In this document: positions 56,598-64,000 of the stretch, piece after piece
Position numbering within the stretch: position 1 is the first letter of the stretch
Layout: each line of letters starts with the position of its first letter
DNA from: Microbacterium sp. 1S1
Lineage (GTDB): Bacteria; Actinomycetota; Actinomycetes; Actinomycetales; Microbacteriaceae
NCBI RefSeq assembly: GCF_008271365.1
Contig: NZ_CP043430.1
Coordinates: 2,666,001 to 2,730,000, forward strand
DNA length: 64,000 bases
Reading direction: 5' to 3'
Position numbers and translations under genes: made by a program
The notes under the pieces: generated by a model
What the model saw: only the letters and a program-made list of their open reading frames with translations
Told to the model about the DNA's origin: nothing
Databases searched by the model: none

Positions 56598-57976
56598 CAC
56601 CCATGACAACCCACACCTTCGACATCGTCGTCCTGGGCGGCGGCAGCGGCGGTTACGCCGCGGCACTGCGAGCCAGCGAGCTCGGCAAGTCCGTCGCACT
56701 GATCGAGAAGGACAAGGTGGGAGGCACGTGCCTGCACCGCGGGTGCATCCCGACGAAGGCGCTGCTGCACGCCGCCGAGGTGGCGGACCATGTGCGCGAC
56801 GCCTCCTCCGTGGGGGTCACGGCCTCGTTCGGCGGGATCGACCCGGCGGGAGTGCGCAGCTACCGCGAGGGCATCGTCGCGAAGAAGTACAAGGGCCTCG
56901 AGGGGCTCGTCAAGGCGCGAGGCATCACCACCGTCGCCGGACTCGGCCGCCTCAACGCGGACCGCAGCGTCAGCGTGGGCGACGACGTCTATGTCGGTAC
57001 GGACGTCATCCTCGCCACCGGGTCGTACAGCCGGTCGTTGCCGGGACTGGAGATCGGCGGACGCATCCTGACCAGCGAACAGGCACTCGCTCTGGACGTG
57101 GTACCCGAGCGGGTCCTCATCCTCGGAGGCGGGGTCATCGGTGTGGAGTTCGCCAGCGTCTGGCGCTCGTTCGGAGCGGAGGTCACCATCGTGGAGGCCC
57201 TCCCCCACCTGGTCCCGAACGAGGACATCGCGATGAGCAAGGGACTCGAGCGTGCGTTCCGCCGTCGCGGCATCCAGTACTCCCTCGGGGTGCGGTTCCA
57301 GAGCGCGACGCAGGACGACTCGTCCGTCACCGTCACCCTGGAGGACGGTAAGGAGTTCACCGCCGACTACCTCCTCGTCGCCGTCGGCCGCGGCCCGGCC
57401 ACCGCGGACCTGGGCTTCGAGGACGCGGGGGTGAGTCTTGACCGCGGTTTCGTCACCGTGGACGACGACCTCCGCACCGGCGTGCCCGGCGTGTGGGCGG
57501 TCGGCGACATCGTTCCGGGTCTCCAGCTGGCGCACCGCGGGTTCCAGCAAGGCATCGCGGTCGCCGAGCGCATCGCGGGCCTCTCCCCGGTGAACGTGCC
57601 CGACCTCCAGATCCCGAAGGTCACCTACTCCAGCCCCGAGGTCGCATCCGTCGGTCTCACGGAGGAGGCGGCGACCGCCACCCATGGGTCCGATGCGATC
57701 CACTCGTACGAGTACAACCTCGCGGGGAACGGGAAGAGCGAGATCATCGGCACCGGCGGTCTCGTGAAGATCGTCCGCCTCAAGGACGGCCCCGTCCTCG
57801 GCGTCCACCTCCTCGGCGATCGTGTCGGCGAGCTCATCACCGAGGGACAGCTCGCGGTCGCCTGGGAAGCGCATCCGGAGGACATCGCTCCCCTCATCCA
57901 CGCCCACCCGACCCAGAGCGAAGCCCTCGGCGAGGCGTTCCTCGCGCTGGCCGGAAAGCCCCTGCACGCCCTCTGA
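56594..57976 (+). CDS. lpdA: Dihydrolipoyl dehydrogenase
   Basis: A 460-residue FAD disulfide oxidoreductase. FAD motif VVLGGGSGGYAAALRASELG, redox pair GTCLHRGCIPTKALLHAAE, NAD motif ILGGGVIGVEFASVW, and the C-terminal catalytic His-Glu pair in HAHPTQSEALGEAF. It reoxidises the lipoyl groups of the E2 encoded next. ATG 56603 may be the true start, since GGAGG lies about ten bases before it. Confidence 0.95.
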   Translation: MTPMTTHTFDIVVLGGGSGGYAAALRASELGKSVALIEKDKVGGTCLHRGCIPTKALLHAAEVADHVRDASSVGVTASFGGIDPAGVRSYREGIVAKKYKGLEGLVKARGITTVAGLGRLNADRSVSVGDDVYVGTDVILATGSYSRSLPGLEIGGRILTSEQALALDVVPERVLILGGGVIGVEFASVWRSFGAEVTIVEALPHLVPNEDIAMSKGLERAFRRRGIQYSLGVRFQSATQDDSSVTVTLEDGKEFTADYLLVAVGRGPATADLGFEDAGVSLDRGFVTVDDDLRTGVPGVWAVGDIVPGLQLAHRGFQQGIAVAERIAGLSPVNVPDLQIPKVTYSSPEVASVGLTEEAATATHGSDAIHSYEYNLAGNGKSEIIGTGGLVKIVRLKDGPVLGVHLLGDRVGELITEGQLAVAWEAHPEDIAPLIHAHPTQSEALGEAFLALAGKPLHAL

Positions 57977-58042
57977 GCACCAACCGGTGCCCGAGTCACT
58001 AAGCTAGACAAGCGTCATACAACTTCTGAAGGAGACTCAGTC

Positions 58043-59815
58043 ATGAGCACATCCGTGGTCCTCCCCGCTCTCGGTGAGAGCGTCACAGAGGGTACGGTCA
58101 CCCGCTGGCTCAAGCAGGTGGGAGACACCGTCCAGGCGGACGAGGGCCTGCTCGAGATCTCGACCGACAAGGTCGACACCGAGATCCCCTCCCCGGTCAC
58201 CGGCGTGATCGAGGAGATCCTCGTGGCCGAGGACGAGACCGTCGAGGTCGGTGCTCTGCTGGCCCGCATCGGCGATGGCAGCGGCGCGGCACCGGCCGAC
58301 AACGCCCCTGCCGCGGAAGAAGCAGCCCCCGCTGAGGCTGCCGCTCCGGAGGCCGCCGCGGCCCCCGCGCCGGCCGAGCAGCAGGCTCCCGCCGCGTCCG
58401 CTCCGGCCGAATCCGCGGCGCCGGCTCCGTCGGGCGACGCCACCGACATCGTGCTCCCCGAGCTGGGTGAGAGCGTCACGGAGGGAACGGTCACCCGCTG
58501 GCTGAAGCAGGTCGGCGACTCCGTCGAGGTCGACGAGGCCCTCCTCGAGATCTCCACCGACAAGGTCGACACGGAGATCCCCTCGCCGGTCGCCGGAGTG
58601 CTCCAGGAGATCGTCGCTGGAGAGGACGAGACAGTCGAGGTCGGCGCCGTGCTGGCTCGCGTCGGTTCCGGCGCCGCTCAGGCTGAAGCTCCCGCTCCGC
58701 AGGCCGAGGCTCCGGCCCCGCAGGCCGAGGCTCCCGCCGCACCGGCTCCCGCTCCGCAGGCCGAGGCTCCCGCTGCACCGGCTCCCGCTCCGCAGGCCGA
58801 GGCTCCCGCCGCACCGGCTCCCGCTCCGCAGACCGCGGCTCCGGCAGCGCCCGCCCAGCCGGCCGCTCCGGCCTCCGCTGAAGCTCCCAAGCTCGCTCTG
58901 CCGACCGAGAGCGACAACCTCTACGTGACCCCGCTCGTGCGTCGGCTGGCTGCGCAGCAGGGTGTCGACCTGGCCACGGTCAAGGGCACCGGCGTCGGCG
59001 GGCGCATCCGCAAGGAGGACGTCCTCAAGGCTGCCGAGTCGGCCACGGCCGCACCGGCGGCCGCCGCGGCCCCCGCTCCGGCCCCGCTGGAGGTGTCGCC
59101 GCTGCGCGGGACCACCCAGCCGATGTCGCGCCTGCGCAAGGTCCTCGCCAAGCGCGCGGTCGAGTCGATGCAGCAGACGGCCCAGCTGACCACCGTGGTC
59201 GAGGTCGACGTCACTGCTCTTGCCGAGTACCGCGACAGCGTCAAGGCCTCGTTCCTCGAGAAGACCGGCGACAAGCTCTCGTTCCTGCCGTTCTTCGCGC
59301 TGGCGGCGGCGGAGGCCCTCCAAGCCTTCCCGATCATCAACGCCACGGTCGACGGCGAGCAGATCGTCTACCCGGCCTCGGAGAACGTCTCGATCGCGGT
59401 CGACACCGAGCGGGGCCTGCTCACGCCGGTGCTCCGCGACGCCGCGTCGAAGAACATCGCCGAGATCGCCCACGAGATCGCCGATCTCGCGGCGCGGACG
59501 CGCGACAACAAGCTGAAGCCCGACGAGCTCGCCGGCGGCACGTTCACGCTGACCAACACGGGGTCGCGCGGCGCGCTGTTCGACACCCCCGTCGTGTTCC
59601 TGCCGCAGTCGGCGATCCTCGGAACCGGCACGGTCGTCAAGCGCCCCGGCCTGGTCAAGGTCGGCGGCACCGACGCGATCGCGGTCCGCTCGTACGTCTA
59701 CCTGGCGCTGTCCTACGACCACCGCATCATCGACGGTGCCGACGCGGCGCGCTTCCTCGGCGCGGTGAAGGCTCGTCTCGAGGCTGCGCAGTTCAGCGGT
59801 CAGCTCGGCGCCTGA
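58043..59815 (+). CDS. sucB: Dihydrolipoamide acyltransferase (E2), two lipoyl domains
   Basis: A 590-residue E2. Two lipoyl domains (near residues 1-80 and 135-215), each with [14 protein letters not shown] and the lipoylated Lys, an Ala/Pro-rich linker built of PAPQAEAP repeats, a peripheral-subunit-binding domain ([20 protein letters not shown]), and the acyltransferase domain ending in [17 protein letters not shown] (catalytic His and Asp). It is the core of a 2-oxoglutarate or pyruvate dehydrogenase complex. The E1 gene is not in the window. A strong terminator follows. Confidence 0.94.
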   Translation: MSTSVVLPALGESVTEGTVTRWLKQVGDTVQADEGLLEISTDKVDTEIPSPVTGVIEEILVAEDETVEVGALLARIGDGSGAAPADNAPAAEEAAPAEAAAPEAAAAPAPAEQQAPAASAPAESAAPAPSGDATDIVLPELGESVTEGTVTRWLKQVGDSVEVDEALLEISTDKVDTEIPSPVAGVLQEIVAGEDETVEVGAVLARVGSGAAQAEAPAPQAEAPAPQAEAPAAPAPAPQAEAPAAPAPAPQAEAPAAPAPAPQTAAPAAPAQPAAPASAEAPKLALPTESDNLYVTPLVRRLAAQQGVDLATVKGTGVGGRIRKEDVLKAAESATAAPAAAAAPAPAPLEVSPLRGTTQPMSRLRKVLAKRAVESMQQTAQLTTVVEVDVTALAEYRDSVKASFLEKTGDKLSFLPFFALAAAEALQAFPIINATVDGEQIVYPASENVSIAVDTERGLLTPVLRDAASKNIAEIAHEIADLAARTRDNKLKPDELAGGTFTLTNTGSRGALFDTPVVFLPQSAILGTGTVVKRPGLVKVGGTDAIAVRSYVYLALSYDHRIIDGADAARFLGAVKARLEAAQFSGQLGA

Positions 59816-59828
59816 CGACGGCTCCGTC

Positions 59829-61271
59829 TCATCTCGGCTGGTCCGCGACGCGATACGCGTCGCGGACCAGCCATTTTTCTTCGACACGAACGAGCACGAC
59901 GATCGTCGCCGCCTCTGGCGCGGCCCCGTCGATGAGCGGCGGGAGCTCCAGGACGGCGATGTCTCCGTACCGATCCACGAGCGCCGCGTCCCCCGCGGCG
60001 CCGACCTCGGCCACGAGATCCACGATCTGCGGGGATCCGTCCGCCATGGCAGGAGCGCACACGTCATCACCCCGCTCCGCGCACGCCCTGATCTCTGCGA
60101 TCAGCGCGGCCAGGGACCGCACGGGATCGTCTTCCGGCGCTGAGGGTACTGGCGCGGTTTCGGACGGGGCGGGGGACGGCGACGTCCGCTGCTCGGGTGC
60201 GCCCTCGTCCGGCGGGCGCCGAGCGACCGTCGACTCGCCGCCCGCGGAGCCGACAGCAGGATCCTCGCCCCCGCTCGGCCACAGGAGGCCCGCGAGCAAC
60301 ACGGCGGCGGCGCACGCACCGGCCAGGACGAAGGCGCGACCACGCCGTGGCGGCGTCCGATTTCCCGTGCTCTCTCGCGACGTGTCGTGCACCCGACGGC
60401 CCACGACCGCTCCCAGGGCCGACGTGAGGAGTTCGTACTTCTCAGACGCGACCGTATGAAGGGCCCTCCGCGATCGCCTTCGTGCCCCCCGTGGCCGCTC
60501 GACCTCCCTCGCGGGCTCCCGTCGGAGCGCCCGCGCAGCGGACTCTCCGCGATCCCGCCGCCGGAGCGCACCGGCTCCGGCGGTGAGAGCCACCGGAGCC
60601 GGGGCGTCCTCGTCCCGCTCTAGCGGGCGAGGCGCGGCGACCTCGAGCAGCTCCCGCTCCCCCTCGTCGAGCAGCCGGCGCGGCACCCGCCGCTGTCCCG
60701 CCGCCGTGCTCACACGACCGGCGATCCGGTCGAGCACGCGGGCGAGCGTCTTGTCGGCGGACTCCTCCTGCAGCCTGGCCACGATCTCCCGTGCGGAGAG
60801 CGCCGCCTGCCGCCCCTGCCCCAGCACGAACACGGGACGCCCGCCGTCGGTGAGCCACCAGATCCCCGTCGTGGTGGCGGCCTCCACAGCCCCCAATTCC
60901 CCGAGGCCCCGCAGCAGGCTGACGACGACCGTGATGGTCTCGCCGGCTGAGAGCCCCCCGCTGCTCCGGACCCTGCGATCGATGAAGGTGTCCAGCCGCT
61001 CCGTGCACCACGGAAGAAGCACGTCGTGGCCGCGCGCACGTCGGACGACGTCGACCGGAGCGCCGACGTGCTGGGCTCCGGCGTATCGCCATCCGCCCCA
61101 TCCCGCGACGCGCTCGGCCTCCTGACGGACCAGAGGGCCCTGCGGTGCGGTCACGAGAGCGCCGGGAAAAGGAGAGTCCACGGAGTCCAGGAACCGGATC
61201 GTCCGATGCGCGTGCGTCAGGACGGAGGGCTCTGCCGCCACATCCTCTGGTTCGTCTGCCATGCGGACCAT
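59829..61271 (-). CDS. Membrane-anchored protein with a possible pseudokinase-like N-terminus
   Basis: A 480-residue protein. The N-terminal cytoplasmic 200 residues contain LPWCTERLDTFIDRR, ITVVVSLLRGLGELGAVEAATTTGIWWLTDGGRPVFVLGQG, and LARVLDRIAG, laid out like the C-lobe of a Ser/Thr kinase but without the HRD or DFG catalytic residues. A basic linker leads to one membrane helix (AFVLAGACAAAVLLAGLLW) and an external Pro/Ser/Glu region, then a small alpha/beta domain. The start is unsure (ATG 61271 or 61262). I know no family name; the kinase likeness is inference. Confidence 0.65.
   Translation of the reverse strand: MVRMADEPEDVAAEPSVLTHAHRTIRFLDSVDSPFPGALVTAPQGPLVRQEAERVAGWGGWRYAGAQHVGAPVDVVRRARGHDVLLPWCTERLDTFIDRRVRSSGGLSAGETITVVVSLLRGLGELGAVEAATTTGIWWLTDGGRPVFVLGQGRQAALSAREIVARLQEESADKTLARVLDRIAGRVSTAAGQRRVPRRLLDEGERELLEVAAPRPLERDEDAPAPVALTAGAGALRRRDRGESAARALRREPAREVERPRGARRRSRRALHTVASEKYELLTSALGAVVGRRVHDTSRESTGNRTPPRRGRAFVLAGACAAAVLLAGLLWPSGGEDPAVGSAGGESTVARRPPDEGAPEQRTSPSPAPSETAPVPSAPEDDPVRSLAALIAEIRACAERGDDVCAPAMADGSPQIVDLVAEVGAAGDAALVDRYGDIAVLELPPLIDGAAPEAATIVVLVRVEEKWLVRDAYRVADQPR
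59836..59872 (+). terminator. Strong intrinsic terminator of sucB, inside the convergent gene
   Basis: GGCTGGTCCGCGACGCG and CGCGTCGCGGACCAGCC form a 17-bp stem with a 3-base loop, followed by ATTTTT. It lies within the last codons of the minus-strand gene that ends at 59829. Confidence 0.85.
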
Positions 61272-61413
61272 CACAGCCGACGCGCGCCGTGCCCGGGTGC
61301 GGATCGAGGACCCCGGCGACGGATTCGCCACCGGCGGCAACTGTGCAGGAAGGACGCGGCGCAGTGCGCTCCGCTGCACGCGAACGACGGCGTCAGGAGC
61401 GCCACGGACTCGG

Positions 61414-61419
61414 TAGGCT
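61414..61419 (+). promoter_or_regulatory. -10 element TAGGCT of the DUF4191 gene
   Basis: TAGGCT is 7 bases before ATG 61427. Confidence 0.5.
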
Positions 61420-61426
61420 GGTCTCC

Positions 61427-62137
61427 ATGGCAAAGCGTGCTCCCGAACCCGAGAAGCGTCCTGGGTTCTTCTCCCAGATCAAGTCCCTCTTCCGGTTCAC
61501 GCGCGAGGCCTATCCGTGGCTGCCGTGGGCGCAGCTCGCGATCCTCGTCGGAGGCGTCCTGCTCGGCCTCGTCGCCGGCTACCTGATCCCGCCGTTCCAG
61601 ATCTGGACGCTCGTGCTCTGGGCCATCACCGGTCTCATGCTCGGTGTGCTCGGCGCCCTCTTCCTGATGACCCGTCTGTCGACCTCGGCGATGTACACCA
61701 AGATCGACGGCATGCCGGGTGCCACCGGACACGTGCTCAGCACGAGCCTCGGTCGCCGCTGGCAGGCCTCCGACACCCCCGTCGGAATCAACCCGAAGAC
61801 CCAGGAAGCCGTCTACCGCACGGTCGGACGCGGCGGCATCGTCGTCGTCGGAGAGGGCGCTCGTGGGCGGCTCACGCGCCTCGTCAACGAGGAGCGGAGC
61901 CGGGCGCAGCGCGTCGCCCACGGCGTTCCGATCACGGTGCTCTACGTCGGACATGGCGAGGACGAGGTGCCGATCGCCGACCTCGCGAAGACCATCAAGA
62001 AGCTGCCGAAGGCCATCGACAAGGCGACCATGGCCGCGGTCATCCGCCGCATCGAGTCGGTCTCGCAGTCGCTGTCGTCGCTTCCCATCCCGAAGGGCAT
62101 CGACCCGACCAAGGTGCGCGCTCAGCGCCCCCGCTGA
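61427..62137 (+). CDS. DUF4191 membrane protein
   Basis: A 236-residue protein with two membrane helices near residues 38-80 and a soluble C-terminal domain (GHVLSTSLGRRWQASDTPVGIN, then NEERSRAQRVAHGVPITVLYVGHG), the DUF4191 pattern. Function unknown. Leaderless start at ATG 61427. A hairpin at 62158 ends it. Confidence 0.93.
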   Translation: MAKRAPEPEKRPGFFSQIKSLFRFTREAYPWLPWAQLAILVGGVLLGLVAGYLIPPFQIWTLVLWAITGLMLGVLGALFLMTRLSTSAMYTKIDGMPGATGHVLSTSLGRRWQASDTPVGINPKTQEAVYRTVGRGGIVVVGEGARGRLTRLVNEERSRAQRVAHGVPITVLYVGHGEDEVPIADLAKTIKKLPKAIDKATMAAVIRRIESVSQSLSSLPIPKGIDPTKVRAQRPR

Positions 62138-62157
62138 TCCCCCCTCGAACCCGCGGA

Positions 62158-62187
62158 GCGCGGCCGTCCTCACCAGGACGGCCGCGC
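62158..62187. terminator. Bidirectional terminator
   Basis: GCGCGGCCGTCCT and AGGACGGCCGCGC form a perfect 13-bp stem with loop CACC, followed by TTCTC, between the convergent DUF4191 and RimK genes. Confidence 0.8.
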
Positions 62188-62190
62188 TTC

Positions 62191-63378
62191 TCACTCCGAG
62201 AGCGGCTGCTTGGGGAGGCGGCGCACCTTGGCGCGACGCCGGCGACGCTCGGGGATCATCGAGCGCATCTCGTCGAGCTTGCCGAAGCAGAACAGCCGGT
62301 CGTCCGGCTCCAGCACGACATGCTTGCGCGGGTTGGGGATGACGCTGACGCCACGGTGCAGCGTGAGCACCGTGATGTCGCGCTCCCACAGTCCCGCCTC
62401 ACCCAGCGTCTTGCCGACGAGGTCGGCGGCACCGTGCACCATGAGCTCGGCGACACCGTAGCCGGTGGAGACGGTGAGGCGCTGGCGGACATCGATCTCC
62501 GGGAACGCCACCTGTCCGGCGATGTAGTCGATGATCGCGCCGGCGACGTCGAGCTTCGTCGCGGTCTCGATTCCCTGCAGACCCGGCGAGGAGTTCACCT
62601 CCATCACCAACGGCCCCTCGTCACCCTCGAGCATGTCCACACCGGCGACGCGAAGGCCCATGATCTGCGCGGATCGGACGGCGGCCCGCTCATAGACCGG
62701 GTCCAGCTCGATCGCCTCGACCGATCCGCCGCGGTGGACGTTGGAGCGGAACTCATCCCCCGCCGCGGAACGACGCATCGCGGCGACGACGCGGTCACCG
62801 ACGACGAGCGCCCGGATGTCGCGGCCCCGGCTCTCCGAGATGAACTTCTGGATCAGCACGTTCTGCTTGGTCGAATGCAGCGTCTCGATGATCGCCTCGG
62901 CCACCTTGACCTGGGGCGCGAGGATGACACCGATCCCCTGGGTACCCTCGAGCAGCTTGATCACGACGGGAGCTCCGCCGACCCGCTCGATCGCCGGACG
63001 CACGTCGGCGCGGTTGCGCACGAAGGCCGTCGGCGGCATCGCGATGTTGTGGCGGGAGAGGATCTGGTTCGCCCGCAGCTTGTCCCGCGCGCTGGAGATG
63101 CCGTTCGCGGTGTTGGGCGTGTAGACGTCCATCTGCTCGAACTGTCGCACGACGGCGGTGCCGAAGTACGTGATGGAGTTCCCGATGCGCGGCAGGATCG
63201 CGTCGTAGTCGCTGAGCTGCCGCCCGCGGTAGTGCAGGTCGGGCTCGTCGGAGGTCAGGTCGATCGCGAACCGCAGCGTATTGAGCACCTTCACGTTGTG
63301 CCCCCGCTGCAGTGCGGCCGCGCGGAGGCGTTGGGTGGAGTACGCCTGCGGCGCACGGGACAGCACTGCGATCTTCAC
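62191..63378 (-). CDS. rimK: RimK-type ATP-grasp glutamate ligase fused to a TrkA-C (RCK_C) domain
   Basis: A 395-residue protein. The RimK ATP-grasp ligase covers residues 1-300: MKIAVLSRAP start, PVVIKLLEGTQGIGVILAP loop, ALVVGDRVVAAMRR and VDMLEGDEGPLVMEVNSSPGLQGIE metal end. The last 90 residues (VRQRLTVSTGYGVAELMV, then LTLHRGVSVIPNPRKHVVLEPDDRLFCFGK) form a TrkA-C regulatory domain. RimK adds glutamates to ribosomal protein S6 in proteobacteria; here the target is unknown, and the RCK_C domain suggests control by a small ligand. GTG 63378 has AGGAAA upstream. It diverges from a retropepsin-like gene. Confidence 0.88.
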   Translation of the reverse strand: MKIAVLSRAPQAYSTQRLRAAALQRGHNVKVLNTLRFAIDLTSDEPDLHYRGRQLSDYDAILPRIGNSITYFGTAVVRQFEQMDVYTPNTANGISSARDKLRANQILSRHNIAMPPTAFVRNRADVRPAIERVGGAPVVIKLLEGTQGIGVILAPQVKVAEAIIETLHSTKQNVLIQKFISESRGRDIRALVVGDRVVAAMRRSAAGDEFRSNVHRGGSVEAIELDPVYERAAVRSAQIMGLRVAGVDMLEGDEGPLVMEVNSSPGLQGIETATKLDVAGAIIDYIAGQVAFPEIDVRQRLTVSTGYGVAELMVHGAADLVGKTLGEAGLWERDITVLTLHRGVSVIPNPRKHVVLEPDDRLFCFGKLDEMRSMIPERRRRRAKVRRLPKQPLSE

Positions 63379-63392
63379 GGGGGATTTCCTGC

Positions 63393-63398
63393 CAGGAT
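63393..63398 (+). promoter_or_regulatory. -10-like CAGGAT of the retropepsin-like gene
   Basis: CAGGAT is 7 bases before GTG 63406; ATG 63397 lies inside it. Confidence 0.35.
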
Positions 63399-63405
63399 GT
63401 ATCAG

Positions 63406-63885
63406 GTGAGTAGGTCTACCCATTCAAACACCCTTACCGGGTGGCGCGAGTGGGTGAGCCTGCCCGATCTCGGCGTCGACTGGATCAAAGCCAAGATCGA
63501 CACCGGCGCACGGACGTCATCTCTCCACGCGTTCGACATCCAGGAGTTCACGCGCGACGACGAGGCGTGGGTGCGGTTCCGGGTCAAGCCGTGGCAGGAC
63601 AGCCAGGAGGACGCGGTCGTCGTCGAGTCGCCGGTCCACGACCGGCGTGCCGTGCGCAGCTCGTCAGGACACGCGCAAGAGCGCTTCGTCGTGCAGTTGA
63701 TGATCCGTCTGGTCGACCGGGAAGTGCTGGCCGAGGTGACGTTGAGCAATCGTGATGAGATGGGCTTCCGGATGCTGATCGGACGAGAGGCGCTGCGACA
63801 GGGATACGTCGTCGACCCGGCGCGGTCTTTCCTCGGCGGCCGGGCCCCGCGGGAGGCGCGCCGCCGCAACCGTGGTCGCGCCTGA
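63406..63885 (+). CDS. Retropepsin-like aspartic protease (RimB/PF05618 type)
   Basis: A 159-residue protein of the family once annotated as ATP-dependent zinc protease. The aspartic motif DTGA is seen in IKAKIDTGARTSSLHA, with the second-lobe segment NRDEMGFRMLIGREAL. In Pseudomonas such a protease (RimB) works with RimK on glutamate-tagged S6; here the gene is head-to-head with rimK, 27 bases apart. Start GTG 63406 from the -10 spacing, or ATG 63397. Confidence 0.82.
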   Translation: MSRSTHSNTLTGWREWVSLPDLGVDWIKAKIDTGARTSSLHAFDIQEFTRDDEAWVRFRVKPWQDSQEDAVVVESPVHDRRAVRSSSGHAQERFVVQLMIRLVDREVLAEVTLSNRDEMGFRMLIGREALRQGYVVDPARSFLGGRAPREARRRNRGRA

Positions 63886-63899
63886 GGGTCGGACGTCGA

Positions 63900-64000
63900 T
63901 CAGGCCCGGATGAGGACGGTGCCGACGGCCTTGTCGTGCAGGCCCCGCTGGTCCGGGTCCCACACGACGGCGGGGATGACGACGATGAGCAGCAGCGTCC
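63900..64000 (-). CDS. RDD-family membrane protein, C-terminal end (partial)
   Basis: The minus strand reads a helix TLLLIVVIPAVVW and then DPDQRGLHDKAVGTVLIRA before TGA, the classic end of an RDD-family protein. The gene continues beyond the window. Confidence 0.75.
   Translation of the reverse strand, partial: TLLLIVVIPAVVWDPDQRGLHDKAVGTVLIRA

Noticed and set aside
58680..58850. Tandem 36-base repeats that resemble a CRISPR or minisatellite
   Set aside because: They are in frame and encode the Ala/Pro-rich PAPQAEAP linker between the E2 lipoyl and core domains.

Overview
The window is high-GC DNA from an actinobacterium, most likely Microbacterium or a close relative in Microbacteriaceae. 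The evidence is the strong G/C bias at third codon positions, a set of actinobacterial marker families (SepH, DUF3000, DUF3093, DUF3159, DUF3710, DUF4191, DUF4193, DUF6098), a Gly-Cys-Val tRNA cluster, and many genes whose start codon lies 6-8 bases after a TANNNT-like -10 element, the mark of leaderless actinobacterial transcripts. This is one chromosomal segment with one clear accessory island.

Layout. 1-5.7 kb: the end of a photolyase gene; a copper/periplasm cluster (membrane protein, CopC-like protein, PCuAC lipoprotein, Tat-exported DyP peroxidase); an MBL hydrolase with a DUF6098 gene; a DUF4383 membrane protein. 5.7-6.1 kb: a small unknown gene under a near-perfect LexA box. 6.1-14.0 kb: a lower-GC, degraded prophage-like island next to tRNA-Val(GAC). 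It holds a broken tape-measure gene, an unknown gene, a tail-spike-like gene, a trypsin-like protease, an unknown gene, an OLD-type ATPase-TOPRIM protein and a frameshifted ParB-like gene. No integrase is visible. The two att-like copies of the tRNA 3' end are in inverted orientation. 14.0-14.5 kb: four tRNAs. 14.6-21.4 kb: a GH13 trehalose-synthase-like enzyme with a flavin LLM oxidoreductase, then a sugar ABC importer operon ending in a GH43 glycosidase.

21.5-33.7 kb: a GIY-YIG protein, an SPW membrane protein, a PemK/MazF-like gene, amtB under a well-formed GlnR box, zapE, a rhodanese/SufE pair, an alpha/beta hydrolase, DUF3000, RNase D and a thiolase/FadB beta-oxidation pair. 33.8-48.9 kb: dxs; acnA behind a 24-bp palindrome; the dut-DUF3710-DUF3159 operon; DUF3093; DUF4193; sepH; a phosphodiesterase; convergent parC and parE; a small zinc-ribbon protein. 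48.9-52 kb: two overlapping alanine-racemase-like genes whose active-site residues are complementary, divergent from an ATP-grasp gene. 52-64 kb: a CofE-like ligase overlapping sigA, PAC2, pepA, lpdA-sucB, an anchored protein with a possible pseudokinase domain, DUF4191, a RimK-RCK fusion divergent from a retropepsin-like protease, and the end of an RDD gene.

The most unusual feature is the racemase pair. AlrA keeps the whole PLP-binding barrel but has lost the catalytic tyrosine segment. AlrB keeps the tyrosine-bearing beta domain but has lost most of the barrel and the PLP lysine. In classical Alr each active site is built from the barrel of one subunit and the beta domain of the other, so the two gene products could form one obligate heterodimeric enzyme.
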